Source: Paramecium octaurelia (Eukaryota > Ciliophora > Oligohymenophorea > Peniculida > Parameciidae). Taken from it: DNA of 64,000 bases. This document shows positions 46,197 through 60,142 of this stretch, piece after piece. Position 1 is the first letter of the stretch. Each line of letters starts with the position of its first letter. The translations under genes were made by a program, and so were the position numbers. The notes beneath the pieces are model-generated. The model ran no database searches. It saw only the letters and a list, made by a program, of their open reading frames with translations, and was not told the DNA's origin. The stretch spans positions 248,001 to 312,000 of the forward strand of contig CAJJDP010000016.1 in the NCBI GenBank assembly GCA_905182995.1, in the 5' to 3' direction.

Positions 46197-49100
46197 TCAT
46201 TCAAATAATGGACAGGGTTTTCCAGGTTATGCATTGTTACCTGCTTATTGAACTGGTTTTGCATCACTCTTCTAGGCTGCTATTGAGTCAATAATCTAAG
46301 GGATAATAAAGACAGATTACAGCGAATTCTTTAACCTTCAGATCATTAATTATATACTAAGTAAAATTGTTTAAGAATGCTTCCTCATCAAGGGTTGGAT
46401 TTGGATTGATGGCATCTGCTCCTCTTTATTTATATTCACCCTAACATTAAGTATTGAAGTATTACCATAATATAATTACTAAATTATAATTGGGCAGCCA
46501 TATTTTTACCCTTGTTTGCCTTGATTTAAGCATTGAAATCAAAGCCTGGTTCATTATCAATCAATTGTCTATTCATAAAGATTAAGACTTCCTTCTACCA
46601 ATCAGCAAAGTCTTTAGCAACAACTAAAGTAACCTTGTTGATAACTTCTGGCTTCTTTTGTTTCTTAAGGGTTTCCTTGTATTTAGCAATGGCCACTCTC
46701 AAACTACTCATTAATATTTAGAGGTAATTATATTATCTAAGAACATTTGCATCATACACATAGGTTCCAACATTAGGTAAGACAAACTTGGTCAATGTGT
46801 CTGGATATCCTTAGTCTTTAACAAATGGGTAGAAATATTTCTAATAGCAATGTTCAGTTATATGAGGAACTATTGGATTCATCAAGGTTAATTGGATTTC
46901 AATGTATTTTAATATTAAACTTTTATTAGGTCCTTCAGCTTAAACAGCAAGTAAGTAATCATCCTTGTATCCTTACAAGACATGGAATCCATTTTTGGCG
47001 ACATCTCTGAATTTCATCTCTTCGTAATTCTAAATGACTTGAATGGCTTGATTATTGATTTAGCTTTCAAAGACTTTATCAAAGAATTCAATGTTTTTAG
47101 ATTAGGCTTGAGTACGATAGTTTTGTATAGCTGGGAATATCTTTTCAAGATACATTTCAAGTGTTGTCAATTTCAAGATACCAGAATCAGCTAATTTCAA
47201 TTCATAATTAGCATCATCCAATAGATCTCCAGCTTCAGCACATCCTAATCTTGTTGCATCAGCTCCATAGATCTTAATCATATCTTAAACAGTCTTAAAG
47301 TTCCCTAATTACTTGGACATCTTCTATCCGTCAACCAAAATGTAACCATTACAGAAATAACCTTTTGGCCACAATTATGGTTAGTCTTTCCAAACAGCTG
47401 CGTGATTGAACAATGCAAAGATGAGATGATTTTTAATCAAATCCTTTCCAGATGATCTCAAGTTCATTGGATAATAGTACAAGAATTCCTTTCTCATAAC
47501 ATCCAATTATGGTTTCATTTCAGGTGGAACCTATTCACTATCCTTGCCCAAATACAAATAATCGTAAACAGGAATTGTCATCTGATTTGCAGTGAATCCA
47601 GCAAGTCCTGGAACAGTCCCATTTAAGTCTCCTTACAAATAATGAGCAACTGTATAATAAGCGAAATAAATGGTTGAATCTGAAAGGGATTCAATCAAAT
47701 ATTGCTTATCCCAAGGGACCTTTGTACCTAATCCGAAACTTCGAGACAATCCCCATTCTCTAATCCAATCTATAGCATCCAATAATTCTTGTTTGACTTT
47801 GGCATTGTAAGTTTCGAAATTGTTTTTAACATGCTCCTTAACTCTCTCCTTCCACTCTTGATTCTCGTATGTGATGTACCATTAATCACAATAGGAAACG
47901 ACACATTCATCACCATTTCTTGAGATGACTGTGTTCTCTGGTTCGAAATATGGTAAGGCTTCACCGCTTTCAATCATATCCTTTCTAACCAATGGCTTGG
48001 CATCACAAACTTTCATTCCTTTGTATTTTCCAATGATCATTTTTCCTTCATAAAAACCTGCCTTGTATACTTCCTCTTTTGCTCTTTACAACAAGTCTTT
48101 ATCTTTTAATGATTTGATCTAGAGTTGATCGCATGCAGTCAAAGCGGCTAAATCACCATATTTAGGAACATCAATAATTGGAATGGGTTTAAAATCAGCC
48201 CATTCTGGTTTGATTTTATAAAAATCAGGTTTCTTTTACAAATCTCTTAAGGTAGCCCAATCATCTGGGGCATCACTGGGAACGGATGTAACAACTCCAG
48301 TTGCCTTATTCATTTTGATTCCAGGCATAGGTAACACATATACTTTCTCATAATTAGTCAAAGGAGCTTTAATTTCCAATCCAATTAATTATGTTCCCAT
48401 AACTGTAGCTACTTTGTTAAGCTTCTTTTCTTCCTTGGTCAAACCTTGATAGGCCATATTTAATGCTGATCTCTCACTACAAACAAATAATTCATCATTT
48501 TTCATTTCGAATACTCCATATTCTCCTTCAGGCAATACAAATGTATTGGTTTGACCATACATTGTTTCTGGTCTTAAAGTAGCGCATACCAAAAAGAGGT
48601 TTTTACCAGCCAAAGCTGCATCTACCAATTCTGGTTTTAAGACTCTTTATTTAATTAATGTGTATTCTTATGGGTTGACTCCTTCTCCTTCTCTTCTATC
48701 ATGATCAGCACACAATTAACCATCTTAAGTACTAAATATTGAAGGTCTCTATCCGAATTTGACATATCCAGCTTCCTTCAATTTAGTTAAATGCCATTCA
48801 ATAAATGAATTAAAGTATGGATTTTCATCTGTGGTAATGAAACTTCTTCTCCAATCTACTGAGGATCCAAAAGCAATCAAATCCTCCTTGCCCAAAGATG
48901 GGAAAAAACGAATCCAATGATATGGATCAGTAAATTTAGGAATTTCCTCTTCCTTCAAATTCATCTAAAGAAGAGAGGAATATTAGGATTGCTTTGGCAA
49001 TTCCTATCCTTATTTCTAAAATAACTATTGATTTTACCAAAGTGTCCAAATCACGTTAAAGCCTTTTGGCAGCTGCACTAATTGGCATTCCTGTGCAATG

Positions 49101-49377
49101 AAATGCGAATGGCAAGAGCACATTTTGACCCTAAAGTCTTTTAAATCTTGCAATAAAATCGCACTTGCTAAATGAAAAACAATGGCCTAAATGCAATCTA
49201 CCATTAGCCTAATAGAATATATAGATCACTTACATAAGGGAATGGAAAAGTCAAGAAAAATTTCTTTCTTTCATCTGGATTTGATTAGAAGGATTAATTG
49301 GCTGCCCATTATTCCTGGATTGATAATTCAATCGCTCTTAACTTGTCTCTTCTAGCGAAACTTTGTTTTTGATCCAT
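46197..49377 (-). CDS. Cytosolic leucyl-tRNA synthetase (about 1027 residues)
   Basis: Charges tRNA-Leu in the cytosol. [20 protein letters not shown] start; class I signature [21 protein letters not shown] with HIGH-type HLGH (near residue 60); [15 protein letters not shown]; an editing-domain region [31 protein letters not shown]; and VDGQKMSKQLGNF, the KMSKS loop as KMSKQ (near 667). Four introns seen (25, 22, 25, 25 nt), leaving an exact frame. Eukaryotic-type C-terminal extension ending KPCPLFE. The HCTGMPI and PYANG blocks distinguish LeuRS from IleRS/ValRS. Confidence 0.97.
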
Positions 49378-49762
49378 AAATTAAAATGTGGTTTTTTAAA
49401 AATATTATCTTGCTTTTTGAATTGCAAAAAGCATTTTAAATAACATAATTTTTATTATATTAATTCTTTCATTAAATCCTCTAATCATATCCAATTAGTT
49501 TATATTCTAATACAATTGATTCCAAGCAAGGGTCTGGTCTCTCCTTTCAACAACTAATTCAATCTCATTAGACGAAATAATATTATTGAGTATGCTCTCA
49601 TGATTTTATTCTTTACAAAAATATTCTATTACATTCATCCTTTATATTATTTTCAATGATCTTAGACTCATTGTCTTTAAGAATCCTAATCATTTTCATA
49701 ATAATTATAAGGATATTGATAGAATAATGTATCTTATTAAATTTATTTATATATTTAATCAA

Positions 49763-50776
49763 TCATTCAATCTCTACTTACTTTGCATACTAAACAGATT
49801 TGCTCTTATCGACATTTTCATACATCAAACCAGGTTTCTATTAAAAGGCTTAATGATATAATTGCTGACTTGATTATTCTATTGATTTATACTAGGTTTA
49901 AGTAACATCTTCTCCATTTATTATGTATTCCAAAGTATTCTAATGGAACAAATAAAAACAATCACAAGCACATAGAATCACTAACTTACCTGATATCTCT
50001 GAGCAAGGTTTACATAAAGTGATTAATTAAGTATTTCTCTTACAAACTAAGCAATTCATTGATCCAGCATAAGTCTTAGGAGTGGCCATAATTGTTGGTA
50101 TGTGGAATAAGGATTTTGTATTGATTTTTGTTCCCTAGCCATAATCCCCAATAATTTCTGTCCCCAAAGCCACATTCACTACTTTTTATTTATGCAATAA
50201 AGTTGGAACATTCTTTATCTAAGCAATTTTATTCTTCAATAATTCTTAAGCTAAACCTAATCGAAACTATTCATACGTTTACTAGTGCTACTATGCTTTT
50301 ATTTTTATAAAAATCTGATAAGAATTCCATATTGTGATCTCCTATAATTCAGTCATAATTGCACTTGAAAAATGAAGATACGAAAAATTTGGCCTAAATT
50401 TGTGTATGCAATACAATAACATAGTCTCTTTGTATTGATTATAAGTGCAGATTAATTGCTAAATCTATTCTCCTGAAGTAACAGCAAAAACTTCATTTTG
50501 CTCTTTAATTATCGACATATAATCGAGATAAAGTGGAATTTAAGGCACTTAACTTACTTAAACACTATCAAGCTTTTAGACGCATTATATCTTGAGTTTA
50601 ATTTTCAAAAATGCTATTTACTCTAAATTTAGAATATTATCGTAAACATACAATGTGTGATTATTATCCTTGAATTACTGTAATACATGAACAATTTAGA
50701 GACCTACTTTCTCTTCTTGGATGTTGCTACAAAAGTATTACCAAACTATTAATTTGCTTTTTGGATCACAAATCAT
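49763..50776 (-). CDS. Cys-rich putative zinc-binding protein, C-terminal extent uncertain
   Basis: ATG 50776 to TGA 49763 gives about 337 residues. A helical N-terminal region (LYVYDNILNLEQIAFL, YEQFRLGLAQELLKNK) and a beta-rich block VVNVALGTEIIGDYGQGTK precede a Cys cluster NCLVCKRNTQLITLCKPCSE...CACDC (about residues 245-285), which looks like a zinc-binding finger of no family that I can name. After the TGA the same frame stays open to about 49440 with coding-like sequence (LIKYINKFNKIHYSI, ERRDQTLAWNQL). An unrecognised intron, an error or a readthrough is therefore possible. The start overlaps the end of the upstream gene. Confidence 0.5.
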
Positions 50777-53745
50777 TATTTATTAAGAATTGATTGACTA
50801 TTCTATTATGAATCCTGAATTTACTTATAATATTAAATCTTTTCCAGGTGTTTTAATATTTCTTAAGGTTTTTCCAATTTTTTTGCATACTCTAATTGTT
50901 TAAAATTCATTTGTTGGTTTTGCTTTGTTGATATTTTTTAGTAGACATTCATCAGTGAAATTACTCCATTATTCTAAACACTTGAATCTACCCTCTTTAA
51001 AACATTCAAATATTTTGCATTAAAATAATTACTTTTCATTAAAATAATCTTCCAAATGAGGCATCTTAATGTATCCCATTATAATCTTTATTCCAAAAAA
51101 ATCGAATATTTAATCTAACTTCACTAACTTTTTTCTAATTTGCTTTTCATCCTAGTTAGCGAATGACGTCTTCATTTTTACATTAATTTAGTCTATCAAG
51201 TATCGAATTAATTTCTTTGGAAAAATAGAATTATAAATTCCCATAGGAGTTTCATTTTACAATTATTACCACAGCTCTGTAGTTCTCAACTCTTTAAAGA
51301 TCACCATTTGTATAGAATGATGATCCTTAAAGTTTTCTTTTTCAAAATATGCAGAATTTTAGAACACTTATGCAATTTAATCTTCCAAACCCTATAAAAT
51401 CTCCTTGAATTCAATTTAGACTGTTTATTGTTCCTATGCTTATTCTATTTTAGGTGGATAATTGTGAACGTCTTATTTGATCGGTTTTTCTACCTCCATT
51501 AAGAAATATACTTTTTTAATTTTTCATACATTTTCTATTTATAATTCTAAATATTATAATGATTTTATAAATATGAATATAAAGTTAAATAAATTATTCA
51601 TTCAATCTTTTCGTCATCAAATTCTTAAAGCCATTAATTTACTTTTTGCCACATTTCCTATTTGTTCTACTCTCGTATTCTTTAAGCAATATTTTCCCTT
51701 GCCACAGTTTTCCATTGGTTAAAAAATTATTTCTAAAGTGTTGCCTATGAATTTATAATAAAATTTACTCTTCTAAAATCATTAACTAATCTCTCTGAAG
51801 CCCGTTCAAGTTTTACATTCTCAGCTCTCAATTCTGGCAATTAAATATACCAAGCAGTCATAATATGTCTTTTAATATACTTTTCTCTAATCTACAATGC
51901 ATCCTTTAGTTTGTCTTTTTGACCTTTCTGAAGAGATTTTAGACTAAAGATAGCTTTTAGTTTTAAATTTCTCTCATAATGATTATTAGATATATTGATC
52001 CTAATTTATTCTTCATACTCTCTTTATTCCTCACATATTTATTTAATCTTTATTAGTAAAAGGAAAAGGTTTTTTTTTAAATTATTTTCGTAATGATTTT
52101 CTGCTCTCCACTGATTATTTTAATATTGTTTATGCAATTTCACAATAGGTATGAATATTTGATACTTTTGTAAACTTTTTTCATAATGCCTTATTGCAAT
52201 TTCAGTTTTATATTCAAGCTCAAATTTCTCCTATTCCATTTTTTATTTTTAATCTAATTCTCTCTTCTTTTTTTCCTAAATTCTGTTGTATTCCTCTTCC
52301 TTTTGCTTTTTTATCTCCAACTATCTTTACTATTCCTATTATTATTTTTCAATTTCTTTCTATTTCTTCTTATCTTCATGCTTCTTCTTAATGATTTCAT
52401 TCATTTCCTTTCGTTTTTTCGCCTTTTCTTCTAACTCCTTAGTATAAGTACTCTTTTTATCAACAGATCTTTGTCTTGAAAAACTTTATTAGGACATATT
52501 CTGAGGACTATTTTGCTTTTATATCGATTATTCATTATCTTCAACCATATTTTATATTGATGTCGTCTACTTCTATTTCCAAGGATTTATTGGTAAAGTA
52601 GGTTGATTATTTTCCTTAATCATAGGAGTTTTTTATTTTTCATTAACTACCTCCTATTATTAGAGTACTTATTTCTCATTTTATTTCTTCTGATTAATTT
52701 ATTATACTTCAGGTTGTTATATTGGTTTTATTGTTAATTACATTTACTCTTCGTTTGACTATTATAAAAATTCATTCTCATAAGACTGAAGTATTTCTTC
52801 TTAGTTGAGATCAACTTACTCTTCTCTCTCTGATTATATTGATTATTAAGAATTTGAAATTGTCAATTCTTCATCATTTATCAAATTTGATTATTTAATC
52901 AGTTAAATTTCCTCCTTCTCTTTTTCTAAAGCATCAGATATCTGCTTTTGCATTTGATTCAAGAAATTGTTGACTTTAACTTTAATCTAATTTTAATCTG
53001 TCTCAAATTATTTAGTTAATTTATTCATCTTGACATATTGCTTAAGAGCTTTGAAGCATTTATTTGTTAAACAAAAGTTATTGAATTCCAAAGCCAATTA
53101 CTAAAATTAATTCAATTCTTACATTCTATCCCATTTCGTATTTCTTCTATTGCTATTCTTCCTTCAATCTCCTCTCTTCTTTTATTTATTTATAATAAAG
53201 AGTCCAGCAATTAAAGGCCTTCTTTTGCAATTGGAAATTTCTGAATTCTATGTATTGATGTAAATCTTCTTGGGATTTCTGTTGATGCTTCTTTAATTTC
53301 TGAAGAAATTCTTGCTTGATTGAAAAAATGGAAAAGATCTTCCCCAATTTTTATACAAACTTCTCTGTTCTGAATTTGAGATATGTAAATTAAGTTTCTT
53401 GTGCTACTTTTTCTAGATTTAATAATATATCATTATGCTTTTGAGGAGGAGCTAATTACTTCTTTAATTCATTTTAAAGGATTTGTTACATATAATCATG
53501 TTCTTAAGATATTTTATGGGATTCTTTTTCTAATTGAATTCTCTTTTATTTCAAAGCTGAAACTTACTCCTTAACTTTGTTTTATGATTACTTTTAAGGA
53601 TGAGGACCTATTTCAGGAATTCGCTAAATTCTTATTTACTAGATTTCTTTACTTTAGCTAACTTTATTTATTTATCTTTAATCTATTGAGCCTCCTTTTC
53701 TACCTACAAATACGTCTTCAACAAACCTTACACCTCTTTAGACAT
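50766..53745 (-). CDS. Large coiled-coil protein with Trp/Phe-spaced helices (Sfi1-like?)
   Basis: ATG 53745 (MSKEVQGLLKTYLQVEKEA) to TGA 50766, about 970 residues with several introns, of which I placed two (35 nt near 53570 and 22 nt near 50800). Helical Q/K/E-rich sequence throughout. Segments such as FQLQKKAFNCWTLYYKQIKE, TNKCFKALKQYVKMN and DIMTAWYIQLPELR have the spacing of aromatic-centred Sfi1-type centrin-binding repeats. A very charged central region reads KAKKRKEMNEIIKKKHEDKK. A centrin-binding scaffold of the infraciliary lattice or basal bodies is a hypothesis, not a family match. Confidence 0.6.
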
Positions 53746-54381
53746 TTATAACTTAATTTAATTATTAGAAGAAGTTAAATAATAAATCTCAAACTAATAC
53801 TTCAAGTCGATAAATAAGGAGTTAATTAGAAAAAGTCTTAATATTACTCAAAAACCATTATGAAATCCTTTGAAATCTGAATTGCATACATGAATATTGT
53901 AAAATCTTGATCATTTATTATCATATTGCAAGCAAATTCAAAAATTATAGGCAATTTGATTTTGAAAATCGAAATAGAGCATTTATGTTATAAAATTTGA
54001 TATTTTGAATTGATAACATATAAATCACTATTATATGTAAATTATATCATATTATTTAATTTAAATTATCTTAATTTGTTTTGAATTTGTGATATAATTA
54101 GCTAGCGTGGATATCTAAAAATAGTTTTAAAATTTTTTATTATATAATTTTATATTAGACTTCTTTAGAAAGAAAAGTTTTAGAATGACATATTTGGATA
54201 AAAATAATAATTATATTTAAATATAAAAGTGTTTAATCATTTGAATTTCTAAAGATGATTAATTATTAAAAAGTTCCTTTCCATATCTAATTAGAATGAT
54301 TCGATGATTTCATGGCTGTGATTATTTAATTCAAGATTAAAACATATCTAAATATAATTGAAATAAATATTAATAATCCTC
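53746..54381. other. AT-rich intergenic region
   Basis: No ORF or RNA gene that I can support. Upstream region of the minus-strand coiled-coil gene. Confidence 0.5.
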
Positions 54382-54543
54382 ATGAATTTTAATACCCAAG
54401 CACCTGAATAACACTAATATAAAACATATACGATCATTAAGTTAAACCAATTACCAGGTGAAGTGATCGAACTTCAAAAATTCAAAAAATAGTTGGCTTT
54501 AAAAATACTAAACTAAAGTTAGCTTCATCATTAAAAATCTTGA
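54382..54543 (+). CDS. Doubtful short ORF or gene relic
   Basis: 53 codons (MNFNTQAPEQHQYKTYTIIK...) to TGA 54541. A possible 30-nt intron (starting near 54519) would extend the frame to about 54750 (ending HLCHKASYF), and beyond that TGA the same frame stays open to about 54960. It may be a decaying gene. No homology recognised. Confidence 0.25.
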
Positions 54544-54873
54544 TTAGTAAAAAAGAGTTTCAATGATTATAATTATTTAAGGAGTATTTTCATTATTTAT
54601 ATATTTTTCTACTTGTCCAACAACTCATTACAAAAATACTGTGTTAATAATTATTTTTATGACGAAAGATTTCATTAGGCTAGATCTAAAATCTTAACTA
54701 CTCAACCAAAAGAATATTTTATCCACTTATGCCATAAAGCATCATATTTTTGATAAAATTAAACTCTGGATCATTTTTAAGATGCTATATTTAAGGATAT
54801 TAATAGTCATAAATGTAAATAACTATAGTTAGCATTGATAATGTTTAAAAGAACATATTAGACAAATAGACTT

Positions 54874-55584
54874 ATCATTATGAAAATCAATCATGGAGCC
54901 ACATTTTGTTTAATGAAATAAAAATAATTTGATTTTAAAAATATAAAATATTTTTATTGATAATTTATTATTTTAATTCAATTGACAAAGAGGCGGAAAT
55001 AAAATAATATCGCTAGTATTTGTGATGTCCTTTCAATTTGTTAACAATAATAAAATAATAAAATGTTAATAATTTCATCAAGTCAAATCATCTAACACTT
55101 TAGCCAATTAAATTTATTATCACTTATAAATCCATAAGGATTCAATACAAAACTAATCATTTTTGATATATCATAGTAATTGAACTTATGATTTCTCTTT
55201 ATTTTTCTATAAAAAAGGATTAAAAAAGAAATATAGCTTATACAAACAATGTTTGGGATAAGTAATCAAGTATATGATTTTAGTTTGTTATTACATCATT
55301 GTTATTCCATTTGCTTGCTAATAATTAAGAATATAGAAGGTAGTATATAAATTTTTTATTTCTTTTAAGTTCAAAATTTATATTTATTATTTATATCAAA
55401 TATAGGACTGCTGTTATAGCCTTTGATATTGCTACTATATGATGATTTCATAGATTTTCTTAATTGTTAATAATATTATAACAATCATTAATTTATTACA
55501 TTATTAATTTTATGATTCTATTTAATCCAAAAATGATTAAATAATTTGTTAATAATATTATTAAGATATTTAAGAATATATATA
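54874..55584. other. Gene-poor leader of the CCCH gene
   Basis: Very AT-rich with no supported ORF. Repeated in the second copy at 56214-56924. Confidence 0.45.
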
Positions 55585-56180
55585 ATGTAATAGTGTTGCA
55601 ATGTTTCAACTTAAGACGAGAATGATAATCTTTCACAAGGCTTGAGTTGGTATTTTGTTAGCATTACCATATATAGTGAAAGTATTTAAGACGAATGTGA
55701 ACGCCAAATAAAAAAGTTATAAAAGAACAAAAATAAGACTTCCTTCATCGTGAAAGTCAAAACTGAGGTATTTCCAGTCTTTATTTATTTATAGATTTGC
55801 AAATATTGGTCAATAGAAGGCTATTGCCCTTATGGAAAACAAGTATATTGAAGTATAATTAAATTAGTGTGCATTTGCTCATGGAAAACATGAAATTAGG
55901 CAAAAGGTGCATGTTCCACATAATTACAAAACACAAATTTGTAAAAATTATACCAAGGATGGGTATATATTGAATAATTAACATTAGGTATTGTTGCTAC
56001 GGAGAAAGGTGTTAATTTAAGCATCCAGAGAAAAAAGGAAATAAGCTTCCACCTCTTACTTACTAAAATCTTCTCAACAACATAGAGAATCTCTTTTTAA
56101 AACAAAAGTATAACATTTTTAGTATATATAGTCTTATTAAAAATTCAAAAAGGAGTAAGGGTTTACCTTATAAATTGTGA
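55585..56180 (+). CDS. Tandem CCCH zinc-finger protein, TTP/TIS11-like (repeat copy 1)
   Basis: RNA-binding protein, 163 residues after four introns (55650-55676, 55768-55794, 55843-55867, 55963-55987; 27, 27, 25, 25 nt). Finger 1 CKYWSIEGYCPYGKQCAFAH and finger 2 CKNYTKDGYCCYGERCQFKH both have exact C-x8-C-x5-C-x3-H spacing. Lead-in sequences (KTEIC, YKTQIC) resemble the K/R-YKTEL motif of tristetraprolin-type proteins, which bind AU-rich mRNA and promote decay. Introns interrupt both fingers. Short N-terminus, basic C-terminus ending KGLPYKL. Probably only one real locus. Confidence 0.9.
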
Positions 56181-56212
56181 TTATAATTTGTATTTTAGAA
56201 ATGATTATTTAA

Positions 56213-56213
56213 N
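56213..56213. other. Single-N scaffold gap
   Basis: A lone n in tttaanatcatt, exactly between the two 1339-bp copies. The true sequence probably continues from 56212 directly to 57553. Confidence 0.95.
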
Positions 56214-57552
56214 ATCATTATGAAAATCAATCATGGAGCCACATTTTGTTTAATGAAATAAAAATAATTTGATTTTAAAAATATAAAATATTTTTATTGA
56301 TAATTTATTATTTTAATTCAATTGACAAAGAGGCGGAAATAAAATAATATCGCTAGTATTTGTGATGTCCTTTCAATTTGTTAACAATAATAAAATAATA
56401 AAATGTTAATAATTTCATCAAGTCAAATCATCTAACACTTTAGCCAATTAAATTTATTATCACTTATAAATCCATAAGGATTCAATACAAAACTAATCAT
56501 TTTTGATATATCATAGTAATTGAACTTATGATTTCTCTTTATTTTTCTATAAAAAAGGATTAAAAAAGAAATATAGCTTATACAAACAATGTTTGGGATA
56601 AGTAATCAAGTATATGATTTTAGTTTGTTATTACATCATTGTTATTCCATTTGCTTGCTAATAATTAAGAATATAGAAGGTAGTATATAAATTTTTTATT
56701 TCTTTTAAGTTCAAAATTTATATTTATTATTTATATCAAATATAGGACTGCTGTTATAGCCTTTGATATTGCTACTATATGATGATTTCATAGATTTTCT
56801 TAATTGTTAATAATATTATAACAATCATTAATTTATTACATTATTAATTTTATGATTCTATTTAATCCAAAAATGATTAAATAATTTGTTAATAATATTA
56901 TTAAGATATTTAAGAATATATATAATGTAATAGTGTTGCAATGTTTCAACTTAAGACGAGAATGATAATCTTTCACAAGGCTTGAGTTGGTATTTTGTTA
57001 GCATTACCATATATAGTGAAAGTATTTAAGACGAATGTGAACGCCAAATAAAAAAGTTATAAAAGAACAAAAATAAGACTTCCTTCATCGTGAAAGTCAA
57101 AACTGAGGTATTTCCAGTCTTTATTTATTTATAGATTTGCAAATATTGGTCAATAGAAGGCTATTGCCCTTATGGAAAACAAGTATATTGAAGTATAATT
57201 AAATTAGTGTGCATTTGCTCATGGAAAACATGAAATTAGGCAAAAGGTGCATGTTCCACATAATTACAAAACACAAATTTGTAAAAATTATACCAAGGAT
57301 GGGTATATATTGAATAATTAACATTAGGTATTGTTGCTACGGAGAAAGGTGTTAATTTAAGCATCCAGAGAAAAAAGGAAATAAGCTTCCACCTCTTACT
57401 TACTAAAATCTTCTCAACAACATAGAGAATCTCTTTTTAAAACAAAAGTATAACATTTTTAGTATATATAGTCTTATTAAAAATTCAAAAAGGAGTAAGG
57501 GTTTACCTTATAAATTGTGATTATAATTTGTATTTTAGAAATGATTATTTAA
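56214..57552. repeat. Second copy of exact 1339-bp direct repeat
   Basis: See the copy at 54874-56212. Continuous on its right with unique sequence leading to the MAP kinase gene. Confidence 0.9.
56925..57520 (+). CDS. Tandem CCCH zinc-finger protein (repeat copy 2, probably the same locus)
   Basis: Identical to 55585-56180 shifted by 1340, including the intron positions. Counting it as a paralogue would be wrong if the repeat is an assembly artefact. Confidence 0.8.
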
Positions 57553-57573
57553 TATAATATTATATTATCGAGG

Positions 57574-58137
57574 TCAATGAAAAATTTACGCATCATTTCT
57601 CTACACCATTATTTTGTTTATAAAAACTCCTAAATTAGTTTAGTAACTGATTTTTTTAGGCGAACCAAAAAGTCCTACTCTTTTATAATCATCTAACTTC
57701 TCAAGCATCCATATTTCGCAGTTTAGGATTATCAGGTAGTTTATTAGTTGTTTCTATATAACCCATACATTTATCTGATTTATTCTAAATATTACAGAGC
57801 AATCACATTAAATCCATATACTCTATATCTATTATGGGAAGTAAATTTTGAACTCAATCCTGCCTAATGTTGATTTATTCAATTATGAAGTTAATTTCAT
57901 TCAAAAATCTTCTTTTATAGGATTATTTTTGTACAATCACTGAAATTTCGGAGATAGCTTAACTATAATATATCTGATGAGGAGACTCTTGGGTTAGGCC
58001 TTATAAATTAAAATATTGGTTTAAATTAGAATTCTAAGACATATTTCTGGAATAACAAATGGATTATTTATTTTATGTAATACCCTAAATTTATAAAAAT
58101 GGGATTCTAGATAGTGTTGAATTTCTATTTAAACCAT
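57574..58137 (-). pseudogene. Possible decayed minus-strand gene
   Basis: Frames on the minus strand start MVQIEIQHYLESHFYKFRVL at ATG 58137 and can be joined through a 29-nt and a 22-nt GT-AG intron to an end at 57574 (DYKRVGLFGSPKKISY...). An in-frame TGA sits in the middle (RQD*VQNLLPII). No recognised domain, so either a pseudogene or noncoding DNA that reads well by chance. Confidence 0.25.
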
Positions 58138-58545
58138 GTTTAAAGATGCTTAAATCAATAAACTAGATTCAGTTAGATTAATTCAATATTTTTTCTTAAT
58201 AAATGAAGCTTTTTAATTTACTGAATAAAAAAGATTTCATTAAAATAAAATGATAAATGTATTTTTTATTAACCAACATAATTGTATTTAGAATATAAAT
58301 TCATATTTGTAAGATATGAATATTATTTTACTCTATAGTAATTCTAGAGTACTATTCATTATAAGTAAGGTTGTCTTTGTTTATTGTAGAGTCGAAGAAT
58401 TTTTAAAGAGAAATTAAAATCCAAATCAAATTTCCTCACTAGTTCAAATACTCATACTATTATTTGATATTTTGAGTATGTTCTGTCAGATAGTCTGATC
58501 CTTATTAATCTTAAAATAATTTTATTTATATTATTAATATATTAA
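58138..58545. other. AT-rich intergenic region upstream of the MAP kinase
   Basis: No supported ORF. Probably holds the kinase promoter; no specific motif recognised. Confidence 0.5.
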
Positions 58546-59959
<1,414 letters not shown>

Positions 59960-60142
59960 ATCAGTGGGTCTTATTCATTAGTATATAATTTAATATTTAT
60001 TATATTATCTCTTAAAATTGTCTAGTGCATCTATAAATTATCCCTATACTGAATGAAATAATCTAATTCTAAACAAAATTATATTTATTAATTATAAACA
60101 CATTCGATTAAAAACACTTATCATATGTATGCAAGTATAGAA

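Larger units (their letters stand above)
54874..56212. repeat. First copy of exact 1339-bp direct repeat (probable unmerged contig overlap)
   Basis: Bases 54874-56212 recur at 56214-57552, offset 1340, with the single N at 56213 between them. I saw no mismatch in the lines compared. Same signature as the 5307 gap. Confidence 0.9.
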
